In this document: in pieces, positions 33,710 through 45,037 of the stretch | Position numbering within the stretch: the first letter of the stretch is position 1 | How the letters are laid out: each line of letters begins with the position of its first letter | NCBI GenBank assembly: GCA_900446925.1 | Contig: UAVY01000004.1 | Coordinates: 868,001 to 932,000 of the forward strand | Length of the DNA: 64,000 nt | Source: Citrobacter koseri | Lineage (GTDB): Bacteria; Pseudomonadota; Gammaproteobacteria; Enterobacterales; Enterobacteriaceae | Reading direction: 5' to 3' | Position numbers and translations under genes: made by a program | The notes under the pieces: generated by a model | Database searches by the model: none | What the model was told of the DNA's origin: nothing | What the model saw: only the letters and a program-made list of their open reading frames with translations

Positions 33710-36197
33710 ATGATGATAGCCAAATATATAATTAATCCGTATCCGGCCAGGCTTGTATTGTTTATCTCCTTGGGAATATTCAGCGTGCTGAATGAGGTTC
33801 TGGGTCGGGATTACTTTAATCCGGCGCTACTGGAGCATATACCATCCGGTAGCGAGAATATCGATCTTTCTGGTTTTGAAATGGGAGGGCAGGCACAGGG
33901 CACTTACCATGTCGATATTATCCTCAACGGGCAGTTTCTGGACACGCAGGATATCGCATTCAATAAAACACCAACGCCTTCTGGTGAGGATACGCTTGAG
34001 CCCTGCCTGTCGGGGGAAATGTTGCAACGCTATGGCGTTAACATCGCGCAGTATCCGGGGGGGCAGGGCAAAGGGGATTGCGCCGATTTGTCCGCTATTC
34101 CACAGGCTTCAAGTGAGTTCCAGTTTTCGACGCAAAAGCTGTTGTTAAGTATTCCGCAAGCGGCGTTATCTGCCAGAGCGCGGGGGGATGTCGCGCCGGA
34201 ACTCTGGGATGAAGGCATTACCGCCGCGATGCTTAACTACAGTCTGAGCGGTGATAACAGTAATAGCCAGTACGCTAATTTACGCCCCGGAATAAATATC
34301 GGCCCGTGGCGTTTGCGCAATTACACTACCTGGCGGCGCAGCGGTCAGGGCGATGAGGACTGGGATTCGATTTATACCTATGTCCAGCGCAATATCGTCC
34401 CCCTGAAAGCGCAACTGGTGCTGGGAGACAGCGCCTCTCCTGCGGATGTTTTTGACAGTATACCGTTTCGTGGCGGCCAGCTTGCGTCAGATGACGACAT
34501 GCTGCCCGATTCGCTGAAGGGGTATGCGCCCGTGGTACGCGGTATTGCCCGCACCAATGCGCAGATCGTCATCCGGCAAAATGGCTACCAAATCTACCAA
34601 AGTTACGTGGCCCCTGGCGCGTTTGACATTACCGACATGTTCCCCACGGGAGGCGCCGGCGATCTGGAGGTCACGGTTAAAGAGGCGGATGGCAGTGAGC
34701 AGCACTTCACCGTCCCGTTCGCATCATTACCGGTGTTACAGCGTGAAGGCCGGTTCAAATATGCGTTAACCGGCGGGCGCTATCGCTCCAGCGACAGTCG
34801 TGTGGAACAAACCGATTTCGGCCAGGGAACCGCGATTTATGGTTTGCCGGGCGGTTTCACGCTTTATGGCGGCGTCCAGACTTCCCGTAACTATCGGGCT
34901 ATAGCGTCCGGCGTCGGTAAAAATCTGGGAACGATTGGCGCGCTTTCTGCCGACGTAATCCAGTCATGGGCGCAACCCGCTGATGGCAGCAAGACTCAGG
35001 GGCAATCCTGGCGTGTGCGCTATAGCAAAAATAGCGTCGCGACAGGAACAAACTTTTCGATTGCGGGTTACCGATATTCAACGCGCGGTTACTACGGTAT
35101 GCAGGACGCTTTCGATACGTATGGCGGTAGTTCCGGGCAGATAACGAAACGACGTAACCGTATGGAAGCCAACGTCAACCAGTCCCTGGGCGCAGGCGGC
35201 GGATCGTTGGCGTTAAGCGCGGTACAGGAGGACTACTGGCATACCGGAAAACCGATGCAGTCGTGGAGCGTGGGGTATCACAATGCCTGGAACGGCGTGA
35301 GCTATAGCGTCGCCTGGACGCTGAGTAAAAACGGCAGCGGCGATCGTTATGATAAAGACCAACAACTGGCGCTGAATATCAGCATTCCGCTGGATCGCTT
35401 TATGAGCAATACCTGGGGCCAGTTATGGCATGAATGCCAGCAGCGGGAAGGGCGCGACTCATAGCACAGGGCTGAGTGGAACGGCGCTGGCTGGCAACGC
35501 GCTGAACTGGAATATTCAGCAAGGTTACGGCACGGATGACGTGGGGTATACCGGTAGTCTGAGCGCGGATTATAAGGGTACTTACGCCGATGTTAGCGGG
35601 GGTTATCGTTACGATCGCCACTCGCAGCGCGTGAATTACGCTCTCGCGGGGGGCGTGCTGGCATATGCCGATGGCGTAACGTTCTCTCAGCCTCTGGGGG
35701 AAACCAACGTGCTGATTGGCGCGCCAGGCGCATCGGGGGTCGGGATTAAAAACCAGAGCGGCGTACGAACTGATTTTCGTGGCTACACCGTTTCCGCCAA
35801 TGTTTCACCGTATCGCAAAAACGATATCGGCCTGGATACGGCATCCGTTGCGGACGATGTTGAACTGGCGCTTACCAACAAAACCGTTGTGCCGACCCGT
35901 GGCGCGGTCGTGAGGGCGGACTATGTCGCTAATGTTGGGCTGCGCGTGCTGTTGACGTTGACCAGACCCCACGGTTCGACGGTGCCATTTGGGGCGATGG
36001 TGACATTAAAAGGCGCGCAAGAACAACAATTTATTGTCGGTGACGAGGGGCAGGTTTATTTAAGCGGCATGCCGCCGGAAGGGACGTTGAATGTGGTCTG
36101 GGGACGTGACGGCGAGCAGCGCTGCACGGCAAATTATTCATTAACCGCAGCCGAGAACTACAGCGGCGTTAGCGTGACCGGCTCTCTTTGCCGCTAA
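33710..36197 (+). CDS. Outer-membrane fimbrial usher (FimD/PapC family), one frameshift
   Basis: An assembly platform of about 828 residues. I choose the start at 33710 or 33713 (MMIAKYIINPYPARLVLFIS). After the signal comes the N-domain DYFNPALLEHIPSGSENIDLSGFE, then the barrel and plug region, and the C-terminal domains with SVTGSLCR. Cysteine pairs at EPCLSGEM/GDCADLS and RCTANYS/GSLCR fit ushers. A shift near 35445 separates QLWHECQQ from the next frame, MNASSGKGATHSTGLSGTAL. The upstream open extension overlaps the chaperone and is not needed. Confidence 0.92.
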
Positions 36198-36226
36198 GTG
36201 GGCTGACCTCTCGTGAGAATCTGACA

Positions 36227-37160
36227 ATGAAACGAACTTATCTCTTATTCAGTTTACTGATGCTTTTTTCAGGGCTCAGCGTTGCCGATGACTGTACCGT
36301 GAATACGACATTATTTAATACCGTCTCAATGGGGAATATTGTCGTGCAGCGAGATGCGTCGGTAGGGGCAGAAATCGCCCGCGCCAGGGTCTCCGGGTAT
36401 GCCAAACTGTTGGTCACGGCGCCTGGCGGTGCCGTCTATTGCAACGGTGCTTATGCGATCAATTACCTGTCAGCGACGCCTTCGCCGATAAATCATGTTT
36501 ACAACACCAATCTGAAGGGGGTGGGAATCAGGCTATCCATTCCCGCAGGGGATTTTGTGCTGCCGTCAAATGGCGCCAGCTATATCTATAACCTCGGTAA
36601 CTATGACGTGATGCTGATTAAAACAGCAACGATCCAATCGGGATATTTGACGCCGGGAGTGGTTGCACAGGGATGGTTTGGTACGCCGGATCATTCTTTT
36701 ATGCAGATTTCAATGGGCGCCGATACCCAGGTGACGGCGCTTGCATGTTCGTTTTCCAGCCAGATTCTTAATTTTCAGCTCGGTGATATTAATGCCGCCG
36801 AGTTCACCCGGCCAGCCCGGAGCCGTGCTGTCGCACAGCGATACGCAAAATCTGGGGCTGAACTGCGATCCGGGGGCGAATATCAATGTTGAACTGGCGG
36901 GAACGCAAAACCCTGATGCGCCGGCTGACGCCAGCGTTCTGGCGCTGACCGGGCAGGGTAGCCCCGAAACGGCAGGCGGCGTGGGAGTCCAGATAGTTTA
37001 TAACGATGTGCCGCTGCAACTGAATAACCGCATCGTATTGAAAAAATCCGCAGGCGGGCAGGAGACATTTCCGCTGGTGGCGCGTTATTACCAGACGAAA
37101 AGCCAGGTGAAGCCGGGCAGCGCGAATGCCACCGCCACGTTGAATATTACCTACCAATAA
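36227..37160 (+). CDS. Two-domain fimbrial tip adhesin (FimH-like position), one frameshift
   Basis: About 311 residues. Signal MKRTYLLFSLLMLFSGLSVA, then a lectin-like N-terminal half (DDCTVNTTLFNTVSMGNIVV, with QVTALACSF closing it). A shift near 36812 breaks EFTRPG, after which the pilin-type half continues: AVLSHSDTQNLGLNCDPGANINVEL to the end TATLNITYQ. Length and two-domain design are those of tip adhesins. No close match to a sugar-binding pocket I know, so the receptor cannot be named. Confidence 0.82.
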
Positions 37161-37174
37161 CCCAAGGAAAAAGT

Positions 37175-37693
37175 ATGCCTGGAAGAAAACGCTGGCTGCT
37201 GGCCCTGATGCTGCTTACTGGTCAGGTATGGGGTCAGGGCGATCCGATCGCATTAAACATCAAAGGGAATGTGAAAGCCGCGCCGTGTCAGGTGAGCAGC
37301 GACAGCATCACTAAAACCGTTGATTTAACGGCAGGGAGTCCGGTAACGGCTTCATCAATGTATACCGCAGGGTCAACGACGCCGTGGGTCAGTTTTGATT
37401 TCAGCATTGAACATTGCCCGGAAGGCACAACCGGCGTGATGATTCAGTTTAACGGCAACGCTGATGACATGCATCGCGATGATATGTATCGCAATCTGGG
37501 AACCGCTACCCCTGTCGCGATACAGTTGCAGGTGGCGGACGGTCGACCGCTGGGCGACGGTCAGGTTCTGACCAGTGAAATTGTCGCACAGCGTTACACC
37601 TGGAATTTACGCGCCCGGCTCTACAGTGAACAAGGGCAGGTCTCACCGGGAACCATTGATTCGGTTGTGACGGTTTCATTGAGCTATCAGTAA
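37175..37693 (+). CDS. Minor fimbrial subunit (FimF/FimG-like)
   Basis: An intact 172-residue pilin. Signal MPGRKRWLLALMLLTGQVWG; mature part begins QGDPIALNIKGNVKAAPCQV, with the partner cysteine in FSIEHCPEGTTGVMIQF. The end VVTVSLSYQ has the usual penultimate aromatic. It follows the adhesin by 14 bases. It is probably a tip adaptor or terminator subunit. Confidence 0.88.
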   Translation: MPGRKRWLLALMLLTGQVWGQGDPIALNIKGNVKAAPCQVSSDSITKTVDLTAGSPVTASSMYTAGSTTPWVSFDFSIEHCPEGTTGVMIQFNGNADDMHRDDMYRNLGTATPVAIQLQVADGRPLGDGQVLTSEIVAQRYTWNLRARLYSEQGQVSPGTIDSVVTVSLSYQ

Positions 37694-37716
37694 TTATTAC
37701 CCGGAGCCGCGTATAC

Positions 37717-38370
37717 ATGAATATTGTCATCAGATGTCAGGATCGTTTTTATCAATACGGATTGCGCGCGTTATTGTGCGAAATATTTCCACCGAACCTG
37801 AATCGGACCACACTCACCTTTAACGACTATGACCACGCAAACGCCGCCTGTGCCGATATCTTAATTCTGATGCTGCACCCCGGTGAACAGTATATTTGTC
37901 ATGCTGAAATGCGATTTCGTGCGCCACGCCTGATGATTGGCCTGGTGGATAAAAAACATATTCCCGCGCGAGGAGAAATTCCCTCCTGTATAGGAAACAT
38001 CGTGTTTGTTCCGCTCAATGCAAGCGTCAGTAAGATCAGTAAAGTGATTAAGCAGCATTGGTTTTCTTTACAGCAAGCAAAAACGCCCCATGCCGTACAC
38101 CACTGCGGGCATTGCCCGCATAAGACGCTTACCGGGCAACAAAACCAGCTCGCTGCCTTTCTTTATGCGGGGATGACGTCAAAGCAGATTGCCTACAAAA
38201 TGGCGATCGGTCAGAAAACGGTGCTGGCGCATCGAAACGCGTTAATGACGAAATTCCGCTTAAGAACCGATCGTGAATTATTACTGTTTTTAAATGCCGT
38301 AAAGGAAAAAAACCGGCACAGAAACGGCATGTGCGAATCCTGCAATGATGACGATGGATGGCTTGTGTAA
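37717..38370 (+). CDS. LuxR-type transcriptional regulator at end of fimbrial operon
   Basis: An intact 217-residue protein whose C-terminal GerE-type helix-turn-helix reads LTGQQNQLAAFLYAGMTSKQ and QKTVLAHRNALMTKFRLRTD. The N-terminal half resembles a receiver-like fold, but I cannot see a convincing phosphorylatable aspartate. The linker has an unusual HHCGHCPHK sequence with a CxxC pair, which could bind metal or be redox active. It starts 23 bases after the last subunit, suggesting autoregulation of the operon, comparable in position to FimZ/FimW-type regulators. Confidence 0.82.
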   Translation: MNIVIRCQDRFYQYGLRALLCEIFPPNLNRTTLTFNDYDHANAACADILILMLHPGEQYICHAEMRFRAPRLMIGLVDKKHIPARGEIPSCIGNIVFVPLNASVSKISKVIKQHWFSLQQAKTPHAVHHCGHCPHKTLTGQQNQLAAFLYAGMTSKQIAYKMAIGQKTVLAHRNALMTKFRLRTDRELLLFLNAVKEKNRHRNGMCESCNDDDGWLV

Positions 38371-38401
38371 GCAATCCACGCAAAGGCGCGGATTACGGGT
38401 A

Positions 38402-39305
38402 TTACGAATGCTGTGGGTTGTGGGCGGCGTAGATGTCGCGCGCGTCCGTAAAGCAGCGCAGCGCGAGCGAGGAAACCGGCGCTTGCTTACGCATGATCAG
38501 GCCGACAGGGGGCTTCAATGTTGGAATTGACGACCGGCGTAATATGGAAATTACTGTTTAAATTCTCCAGCCCATTATTGAGCGGCATAATGGCGCAACA
38601 TATGCCGCGCTGTACGGCCTGAATAATCTGGAATGTCGAATCGCTTTCGAAAATATGCTTAGGCGAGATTCCGGCTGATTTAAAACTCATATCCATGTGC
38701 TCTCTGTAATGCATACCTTTGGTCAGAAAACCCAACGGGAAATTAATGAGATCGTTCCAGGAAAGGCTCTCATTTTCTATTTTGAAATGGCGCGTGTCGT
38801 GCAGCAGACCCATCCGGGTTTTCGCTAGCGGGATAACATCAAACGGACTGACATCAATGTTATTCAGATAACATATTCCCAGCTCCAGCTGGTTGCTGTT
38901 TACGCCTTCGGCAATTTGCTCCGAGGTCATGGAATAGAGACTAAATTGCAGTTCCGGGTATTTGGGGGTTAATTCGCGAATAAACAGCATAGGATCGACG
39001 CTGGCGAGCGGCACCATACCCAGACGGAGCACGCCGACAACCTGTCCTTTGCAGAGCGCGGCTTCGGCCTGTAAGCCATCGTGCGCGGCCAGCAGGGATT
39101 TTGCCCATGCCAGAATACGTTCGCCTTCCGGGGTAAAGCCTTCAAAGCGTTGCCCGCGAACGATAAGCACCAGACCAAGCTCCTCCTCCAGATTACGAAT
39201 GCGCATGGAGAGGGTGGGTTGCGTGATATTACACTGCGATGCGGCCTTACCAAAGTGACGGGTCTGATCCAGCGCGATTAAATATTTGAGTTGTTTTATG
39301 TCCAT
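38402..39305 (-). CDS. LysR-family transcriptional regulator, one frameshift
   Basis: About 300 residues. Helix-turn-helix DQTRHFGKAASQCNITQPTLSM-type region near residues 12-35, then a LysR substrate-binding domain. ATG at 39305 or 39308 (MMDIKQLKYLIALD). An extra C near 38510 breaks the end; the correct frame gives VGLIMRKQAPVSSLALRCF and stops at 38402. It reads in the same direction as the molybdopterin oxidoreductase upstream, about 200 bases away, and may regulate it. The inducer is unknown. Confidence 0.85.
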
Positions 39306-39505
39306 CATTCATCTCTTCGGCAGACGGTCTGTTGGGGGCTAAGAAGAGGCTCCGGCAGCCGTTTGCGCTACGACATGGGTTCACATTATTGCATAAATGT
39401 ATAAATTTTGTAACCGAATTGCGGCGTGACAATACCGTTTCTGCGCGTCAGTGGCTGAAAAATAAATCCCTTATTCAGCAGAACGTCATGAATAAGGGGC
39501 GAATT

Positions 39506-41802
39506 TTACAGCGCGCGAATTTCTTTTGAACGCAAGGTGATATTTACCGGTACGGATTTATAAGAAGGCGTACCGCTCTCTTGATCAATATAATTGAGCG
39601 GAACCAGAACATTGGCCTCGGATAATAGGCGCCGACAGAACCTGCCGCAATGCTGTAGGCCACGACGGTGATATCTTCCAGGCAGAGATCGCTGTCAGGC
39701 AGGGCCGTTCGGATATCGACGCGATCGCCATGTTCAAGCCCTAACTGCTCCCATATCGCCTTCGTTCATAAAGATAAATGTCACGACGGCCAAATACGCC
39801 GCGATAACGATCGTCCATCGCGTAAATGGTGGTGTTTGTACTGATCGTGACTTCGCAGGGTAATCAGACGCAGCGTATTTTCACCTTCGCCGGTCACGTT
39901 CTCGTTAACGCCGTGGAATACGGAGAACATGGCTTTGCCCGTCGATGTCGGCCAGACGCGTTCGGTCGGCGGCAGCGGCATACGGAAACCGCCAGGCCAC
40001 CCGGATACGATCGTTGTAATTGTCGAAACCGGGAATGGTTTGTTCAATCAGTTCGCGGATGAGATCGTAATCAGCAACCAGCTCCATCCAGCCGATTTTG
40101 CTGTTTGTCAGCGTGGCTTTCGCCATTCCGGCAATAATGGCTGGTTCCGAACGCAATAACGGCGACGCCGGTTTCAGTTTGCCGGAGGAGGCATGCACCA
40201 TCGACATAGAATCTTCTACCGTGATGGATTGTCTGCCGGTGCGCTGAATATCCAGTTCGGTGCGTCCGAGGCAGGGAAAGATGAACGTCTCTTTCCCGAC
40301 CCAACAGATGCGTTCGGTTCAGTTTGGTGCCGATGTGGACGCTCAAGTCCAGCCTGTGCATTGCCGGGAACCCCTGTTCGTGATCGGGCATTGCCACGGC
40401 AAAATTACCGCCCAGGCAGATCAGCGCCCTGGCGCGCCCGTCGATCATGGCCTGCGTCGCCTGTACGGCGTCGTGTCCGTGTTTCGACGGGGAACAAACC
40501 CGAAAACGTCGCTCAACCGTTCGAGGAATTCTGGCGCCGGTTTCTCGGTAATGCCGACGGTGCGGTTCCCCTGAACGTTGGAGTGGCCGCGAAGCGGGCA
40601 AATACCTGCGCCGGGTTTGCCAATATTGCCGCGCATTAACAGCAGGTCGGCAATCAGACGCACGTTCGCCGTCCCTTTGTTATGCTGGGTAATGCCCCAT
40701 GCCGTAGGTGATGATGGTGGCGTTGGACCTGGCGTAGGCTTCCGCGACCTTTTTCCAGTTGCTCACGGTTTAAACCTGATTCGCGCTCAATGGATTCCCA
40801 GGAGGTTGCGGCAATATCTGCGGCAAAATCGTCAAAGCCCAGCGTATGGGCGGCGATAAACTCGCGATCCAGAACATCGCCACGCTCGGCTTCCAGCTGC
40901 AACACATGTTTGGCAATGCCTTTCAGCGCGGCGGCATCACCGCCAGCCCCTGACCTGGAAATAGGTTGAGGCAATGTCGGTTGAGCTGTAGGTCGCCATT
41001 TCGATGATGCTCTGCGGGTCGGCAAAGCGTTCCAGCGCTCCTTTCACGCAGCGGGTTAAAGACGATAATCGGCACGTCGCGGCGTGCAAGCTCGTGCAGC
41101 GTCCCCATCATGCGGGGATGGTTTGTCCCTGGGTTATGGCCGATGGCGATCACCAGTTCCGTCTTTTCAAAATCATCCAGCGATACGGTTCCTTTACCGA
41201 TGCCAATTGAGCGCGGCAGGCCTACGCTGGTGGCTTCGTGGCACATATTGGAACAGTCGGGAAAATTGTTGCTGCCGTATTCGCGCGCAAAAAGCTGGAA
41301 CAGATATGCCGCTTCGTTGGAGGCGCGACCGGACGTGTAAAATTCCACCTGTTCAGGGGAGAGGCCGCGAAGCACTTCGCCGATGCGGGCAAAGGCCTGT
41401 TCCCCATTCGACAGGGCGAAATGTGTCGCTTTCTTTGTGATAGGCCAGCGGATGAGTCAGGCGACCATACCCTTCAAGTTCGAAATCTGTTTTCTTCAGC
41501 AGCGCGCTGACGGTATTTTTGGCCAGAAACGCCGGTGTGACGCGCTTGCTTGTCGCTTCCCACGTTACGGCCTTCGCACCGTTTTCGCAAAACTGCAACG
41601 TTGATTTATGTTCTTTATCCGGCCATGCGCATCCCGGGCAGTCAAAGCCGTCTGGCTGATTTGTGCGCAACAGGGTAACGGGTGCTTCAAGCGCGTCCAT
41701 TTGTGTACGAACGGCAATGGCCGTTGCTTTTAACGCGCCCCAGCCGCCAGCAGGACCGTCATAGTGTCTGACTCCGGGAACTGAACGTCTTTTCTTATTC
41801 AT
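39506..41802 (-). CDS. YdeP-like molybdopterin oxidoreductase (FdhF alpha-subunit family), many frameshifts
   Basis: About 765 residues, closely following E. coli YdeP in pieces. ATG at 41802 follows GGAGTTCAT. The N-terminal cysteines [10 protein letters not shown], the cofactor region [29 protein letters not shown] and the block [21 protein letters not shown] are all present, and the end LRSKEIRAL is at 39506. Roughly ten shifts break it, the worst-hit gene here. The family binds molybdenum cofactor; YdeP itself is linked to acid resistance, but its substrate is unproven. A ModE-like site lies 240 bases upstream, and a moaA copy is nearby. Confidence 0.88.
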
Positions 41803-42363
41803 ATGAACTCCTGACTATTCTGGTCACATTGGCATCCTGAAATAGCTACATAACAGGTAGGGTTATTTCAGTGTATTTAACAATTACGTTTAGCGGCTGC
41901 GCGTTATATAAATAAAAGCCAGCCGGACAAATATCCATTTGAAAAACCATTAACCTTATTTAAAAAATGGGTAATGGTGATGGTTAATAAATACAAACAG
42001 TTGTCTCTACCCGGGAGATAACAGCAACATCTTTTATTATTCGTTATATAAAAATTTATATAACAGATGGTGGAACCCAGTTAATTCGCGGGGTTTGCCC
42101 GGATTATGCGGCGTCTGTGCTGTCGATTTAAAGAAATTATAACAGGATTTTATCATTATCATAATAAATGTTATCTATCACTTATTAAATTTAACCTATT
42201 TGAACTTTTTGAATAATTGTTTGAGACTAATTAAACACGCCGGAAATTATTAGATTCACCTGCTCTGAAATATTCAGAAAATCGCTATTAATCAAAGAAA
42301 AAGGCTGGAAATGAAAGCGTTGTACAAAATAAATCAGTCAATGTCGACTCCGTGGGGGGAATT
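41803..42363. other. Divergent regulatory region between molybdo-oxidoreductase and cioA
   Basis: 561 bases without a supportable gene, very AT-rich from 41860 to 42330. It must hold the promoters of both flanking genes. It contains a ModE-like site (42040-42067), a further CGTTATATA half-site at 41902-41910, and a short palindrome around CTACCCGGGAG (42007-42017). No FNR site of full consensus was seen. Confidence 0.6.
42040..42067. promoter_or_regulatory. Second ModE-like operator, upstream of Moco enzyme and cio-moaA genes
   Basis: TTCGTTATATA, six bases (AAAATT), TATATAACAGA. The core CGTTATAT-N8-ATATAACA has the same 8-8-8 geometry as the E. coli modA operator; only the outer right arm departs from the Mod-box pattern. 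It is about 240 bases from the oxidoreductase start and 300 from cioA. ModE activates moa and dms operons in E. coli, so either gene could be the target. AT-richness raises the chance of coincidence. Confidence 0.6.
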
Positions 42364-43776
42364 ATGTTTGGAATAGATGCTTTTCACCTTGCGAGGATAC
42401 AATTTGCCTTTACCGTATCTTTTCACATTCTTTTTTCCCGCAATAACAATTGGCCTGGCAAGTTTTCTCGCCGTCCTTGAAGGGCTATGGCTCAAAACCA
42501 AAAATGAAACGTATCGCGACCTTTATCACTTTTGGTCAAAGATCTTTGCCGTCAATTTTGGGATGGGGGTGGTCTCAGGCCTGGTCATGGCTTACCAGTT
42601 CGGGACTAACTGGAGCGGCTTTTCACAATTTGCCGGAAGTATCACCGGTCCGTTGCTGACGTATGAAGTTCTGACGGCATTCTTCCTTGAGGGCGGGCTT
42701 TCTGGGCGTGATGCTGTTCGGCTGGAAGCGCGTCGGGCCGGGGCTGCATTTCTTCGCGACCTGCATGGTTGCGCTGGGAACCTTGTTTTCAACGTTCTGG
42801 ATCCTCTCTTCCAATAGCTGGATGCAAACGCCGCAGGGTTACGCGATTGAGAACGGCGTTGTCGTGCCGGTGGACTGGATGGCCATCGTCTTTAACCCGT
42901 CGTTCCCGTACCGTTTATTGCATATGTCCACGGCGGCGTTTCTGGCGAGCGCGTTCTTCGTCGGCGCCTCGGCAGCCTGGCATTTGCTGAAAGGAAACGA
43001 CACGCCCGCGATCAGAAAGATGTTTTCGATGGCGTTGTGGATGGCGCTGTTTGTCGCACCGGTTCAGGCCGGTGATTGGCGATGCGCACGGTCTCAATAC
43101 GCTGGAACATCAGCCGGCGAAAATTGCGGCGATTGAAGGGCACTGGGAAAACCCGCCAGGCGAAGCCACGCCGTTGGTTCTGTTTGGCGTGCCGGATATG
43201 GATGCGGAAAAAACGAAGTACAGCCTTGAAATCCCTTTATCTGGGAAGCCTGATTCTGACGCACAGCCTCGACAAACAAGTGCCCGCGCTGAAGTCGTTC
43301 CCGAAAGAGGATCGCCCGAACTCAACCATCATTTTCTGGTCGTTCAGGATAATGGCGGGGGCTGGGGATGCTGATGATCCTGACCGGGGTGGCGAGCGCG
43401 TGGCTGCGCTGGCGTGGCCGGTTGTATCAGTGTCGTCCTTTCCTGTGGTTCGTATTCTGCATGGGGCCATCAGGATTAATCGCTATTCTGGCAGGCTGGT
43501 TTACCACCGAGATTGGCCGCCAGCCGTGGGTGGTCTACGGTTTGCAGCGCACGCGTGATGCTGTTTCCGCACACGGCGACATGCACATGTCCGTCAGCCT
43601 GCTGGCGTTCATCCTCGTCTATTCGTCCGTCTTTGGGGGTGGGCTACCTCTACCTGGTGCGGCTGATCAAAAAGGGGCCAGTGCGCGAGCATGCGCATGA
43701 TATCGCTCAGGGGGGTACGCCAGCGCGTCCGTTATCGGCGGTGAGCGAACCCATGAACACACGCAGGGGAGAATAA
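42364..43776 (+). CDS. cioA: Cytochrome bd oxidase subunit I, CIO type, frameshifts
   Basis: The quinol-oxidising, haem-carrying subunit of a bd-type terminal oxidase, about 470 residues. ATG at 42364 follows GTGGGGGGA. It matches the Pseudomonas cyanide-insensitive CioA group: FGIDAFHLARIQFAFTVSFH, FAVNFGMGVVSGLVMAYQFG, ILSSNSWMQTPQGYAI, VIGDAHGLNTLEHQP-type and LAGWFTTEIGRQPWVVYGL. The Q-loop is short, unlike E. coli CydA. Shifts near 42430, 42705, 43073, 43195, 43240, 43365 and 43640 break it. It is first in an operon with cioB, a DUF2474 gene and moaA. Confidence 0.9.
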
Positions 43777-43777
43777 A

Positions 43778-44788
43778 ATGGGCATCGACCTGTCAATAAT
43801 CTGGTTCGTCATCATTGTTTTCGCAACGTTGATGTACATCGTGATGGACGGCTTTGATCTGGGGATCGGCATTCTTTTTCCGTTCAATAAGAACGAGAAA
43901 GAGCGCGACATGATGATGAATACCGTGGCTCCCGTCTGGGATGGCAATGAAACCTGGATGGTGCTGGGCGGCGCGGCGTTATATGGCGCGTTTCCGTTAG
44001 CTTATGCGGTGATTGTCGATGCGCTCAGCGTGCCGCTAACCGCCATGCTGCTGGGGCTGATTTTCCGGGGCGTGGCGTTTGAATTTCGCTTTAAAGCGAC
44101 GCCGGAACACCGCCCGCTTTGGGATAAAGCCTTTATCGGCGGTTCTGTGCTGGCAACCTTCAGCCAGGGCGTCGCCGTGGGAACGCTGGTTAACGGCTTG
44201 CAGGCAACCGGACGGGCGTTCAGCGGCTCGACGATGGACTGGCTGGCGCCTTTCCCGCTGTTCTGCGGCGTGGGGCTGGTGGTGGCCTATGCGTTACTGG
44301 GCTGCACCTGGCTTATCATGAAAACGGAAGGCCCGCTGCACCGAAGCATGTCGGAGAAGGCGATTATCCTGACGCTGCTGCTGCTGGCGATCATCGTCAT
44401 TATCAGCCTGTGGACGCCGTTGACGCATCCGGCGATTGCTCAACGCTGGTTCAGCCTGCCAGAGATCATCTGGTTTGCGCCTGTCCCGCTGTTAGTGCTG
44501 GTTTGCTGCTGGGGAATTGTGCGTTCCGCCTATAACCGCAAAGCGAGCTATGGGCCGTTTATGCTGACCCTTGGACTGATTTTCCTGGGATTCAGCGGGC
44601 TGGGCATCAGCATCTGGCCCAATATCATTCCGCCGTCGATCTCTATCTGGCAGGCCGCGTCACCGCCGCAAAGCCAGGGCTTTATGCTGGTGGGCGGGCT
44701 ACTGATTATCCCGGTGATTCTGATGTACACCTGCTGGAGTTACTACGTCTTTCGCGGAAAAATTAATCCTGATGAGGGGTATCATTAA
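43778..44788 (+). CDS. cioB: Cytochrome bd oxidase subunit II, CIO type
   Basis: An intact 336-residue integral membrane subunit of the CydB family, beginning MGIDLSIIWFVIIVFATLMY and containing MDGFDLGIGILFPF and the well-conserved PVWDGNETWMVLGGAALYGAFP. About eight or nine membrane segments are visible. It starts one base after the cioA stop, so translation is coupled. Its stop overlaps the next small gene (TAATG). Confidence 0.95.
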   Translation: MGIDLSIIWFVIIVFATLMYIVMDGFDLGIGILFPFNKNEKERDMMMNTVAPVWDGNETWMVLGGAALYGAFPLAYAVIVDALSVPLTAMLLGLIFRGVAFEFRFKATPEHRPLWDKAFIGGSVLATFSQGVAVGTLVNGLQATGRAFSGSTMDWLAPFPLFCGVGLVVAYALLGCTWLIMKTEGPLHRSMSEKAIILTLLLLAIIVIISLWTPLTHPAIAQRWFSLPEIIWFAPVPLLVLVCCWGIVRSAYNRKASYGPFMLTLGLIFLGFSGLGISIWPNIIPPSISIWQAASPPQSQGFMLVGGLLIIPVILMYTCWSYYVFRGKINPDEGYH

Positions 44789-44961
44789 TGGCTTCACTAT
44801 CAGACACAGAGCACGCTAAACCTGCGGATACCGCCCCACGCGCCTGGTGGAAAAGGGTGGGCTGGATGGTCATCATCTGGGCGGCAAGCGTTATGGCGCT
44901 GGCCGTCGTCGCATCCGGGTTTAAGCTGCTGATGCTGGCGGCGGGGATGAAAACCCACTAA
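44788..44961 (+). CDS. DUF2474 small membrane protein of cytochrome bd operon
   Basis: A 57-residue protein, too short for routine gene finding. ATG overlaps the cioB stop by one base. An N-terminal polar part (MASLSDTEHAKPADTAPRAW) with WWKRVGW is followed by one membrane helix (VIIWAASVMALAVVASGFKL). DUF2474 proteins occur beside CIO-type oxidases and resemble the CydX role of stabilising haem in the complex; that role is inference here. Confidence 0.85.
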   Translation: MASLSDTEHAKPADTAPRAWWKRVGWMVIIWAASVMALAVVASGFKLLMLAAGMKTH

Positions 44962-44984
44962 CAACACGTCTTACTTCCTGTCTC

Positions 44985-45009
44985 AGGCCACATCAGCGTG
45001 ATGTGGCCT
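44985..45009 (+). terminator. Hairpin between DUF2474 gene and moaA
   Basis: A perfect 11-bp stem (AGGCCACATCA/TGATGTGGCCT) with a 3-base loop. No long T-run follows (GCCTGTTCGTTG), so it may attenuate rather than stop transcription into moaA. Confidence 0.6.
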
Positions 45010-45037
45010 GCCTGTTCGTTGTCTCCCGAGGTTATCT

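Noticed and set aside
44962..45037. Moco riboswitch before moaA
   Set aside because: The leader is only 76 bases, and its single hairpin does not have the multi-stem Moco motif.
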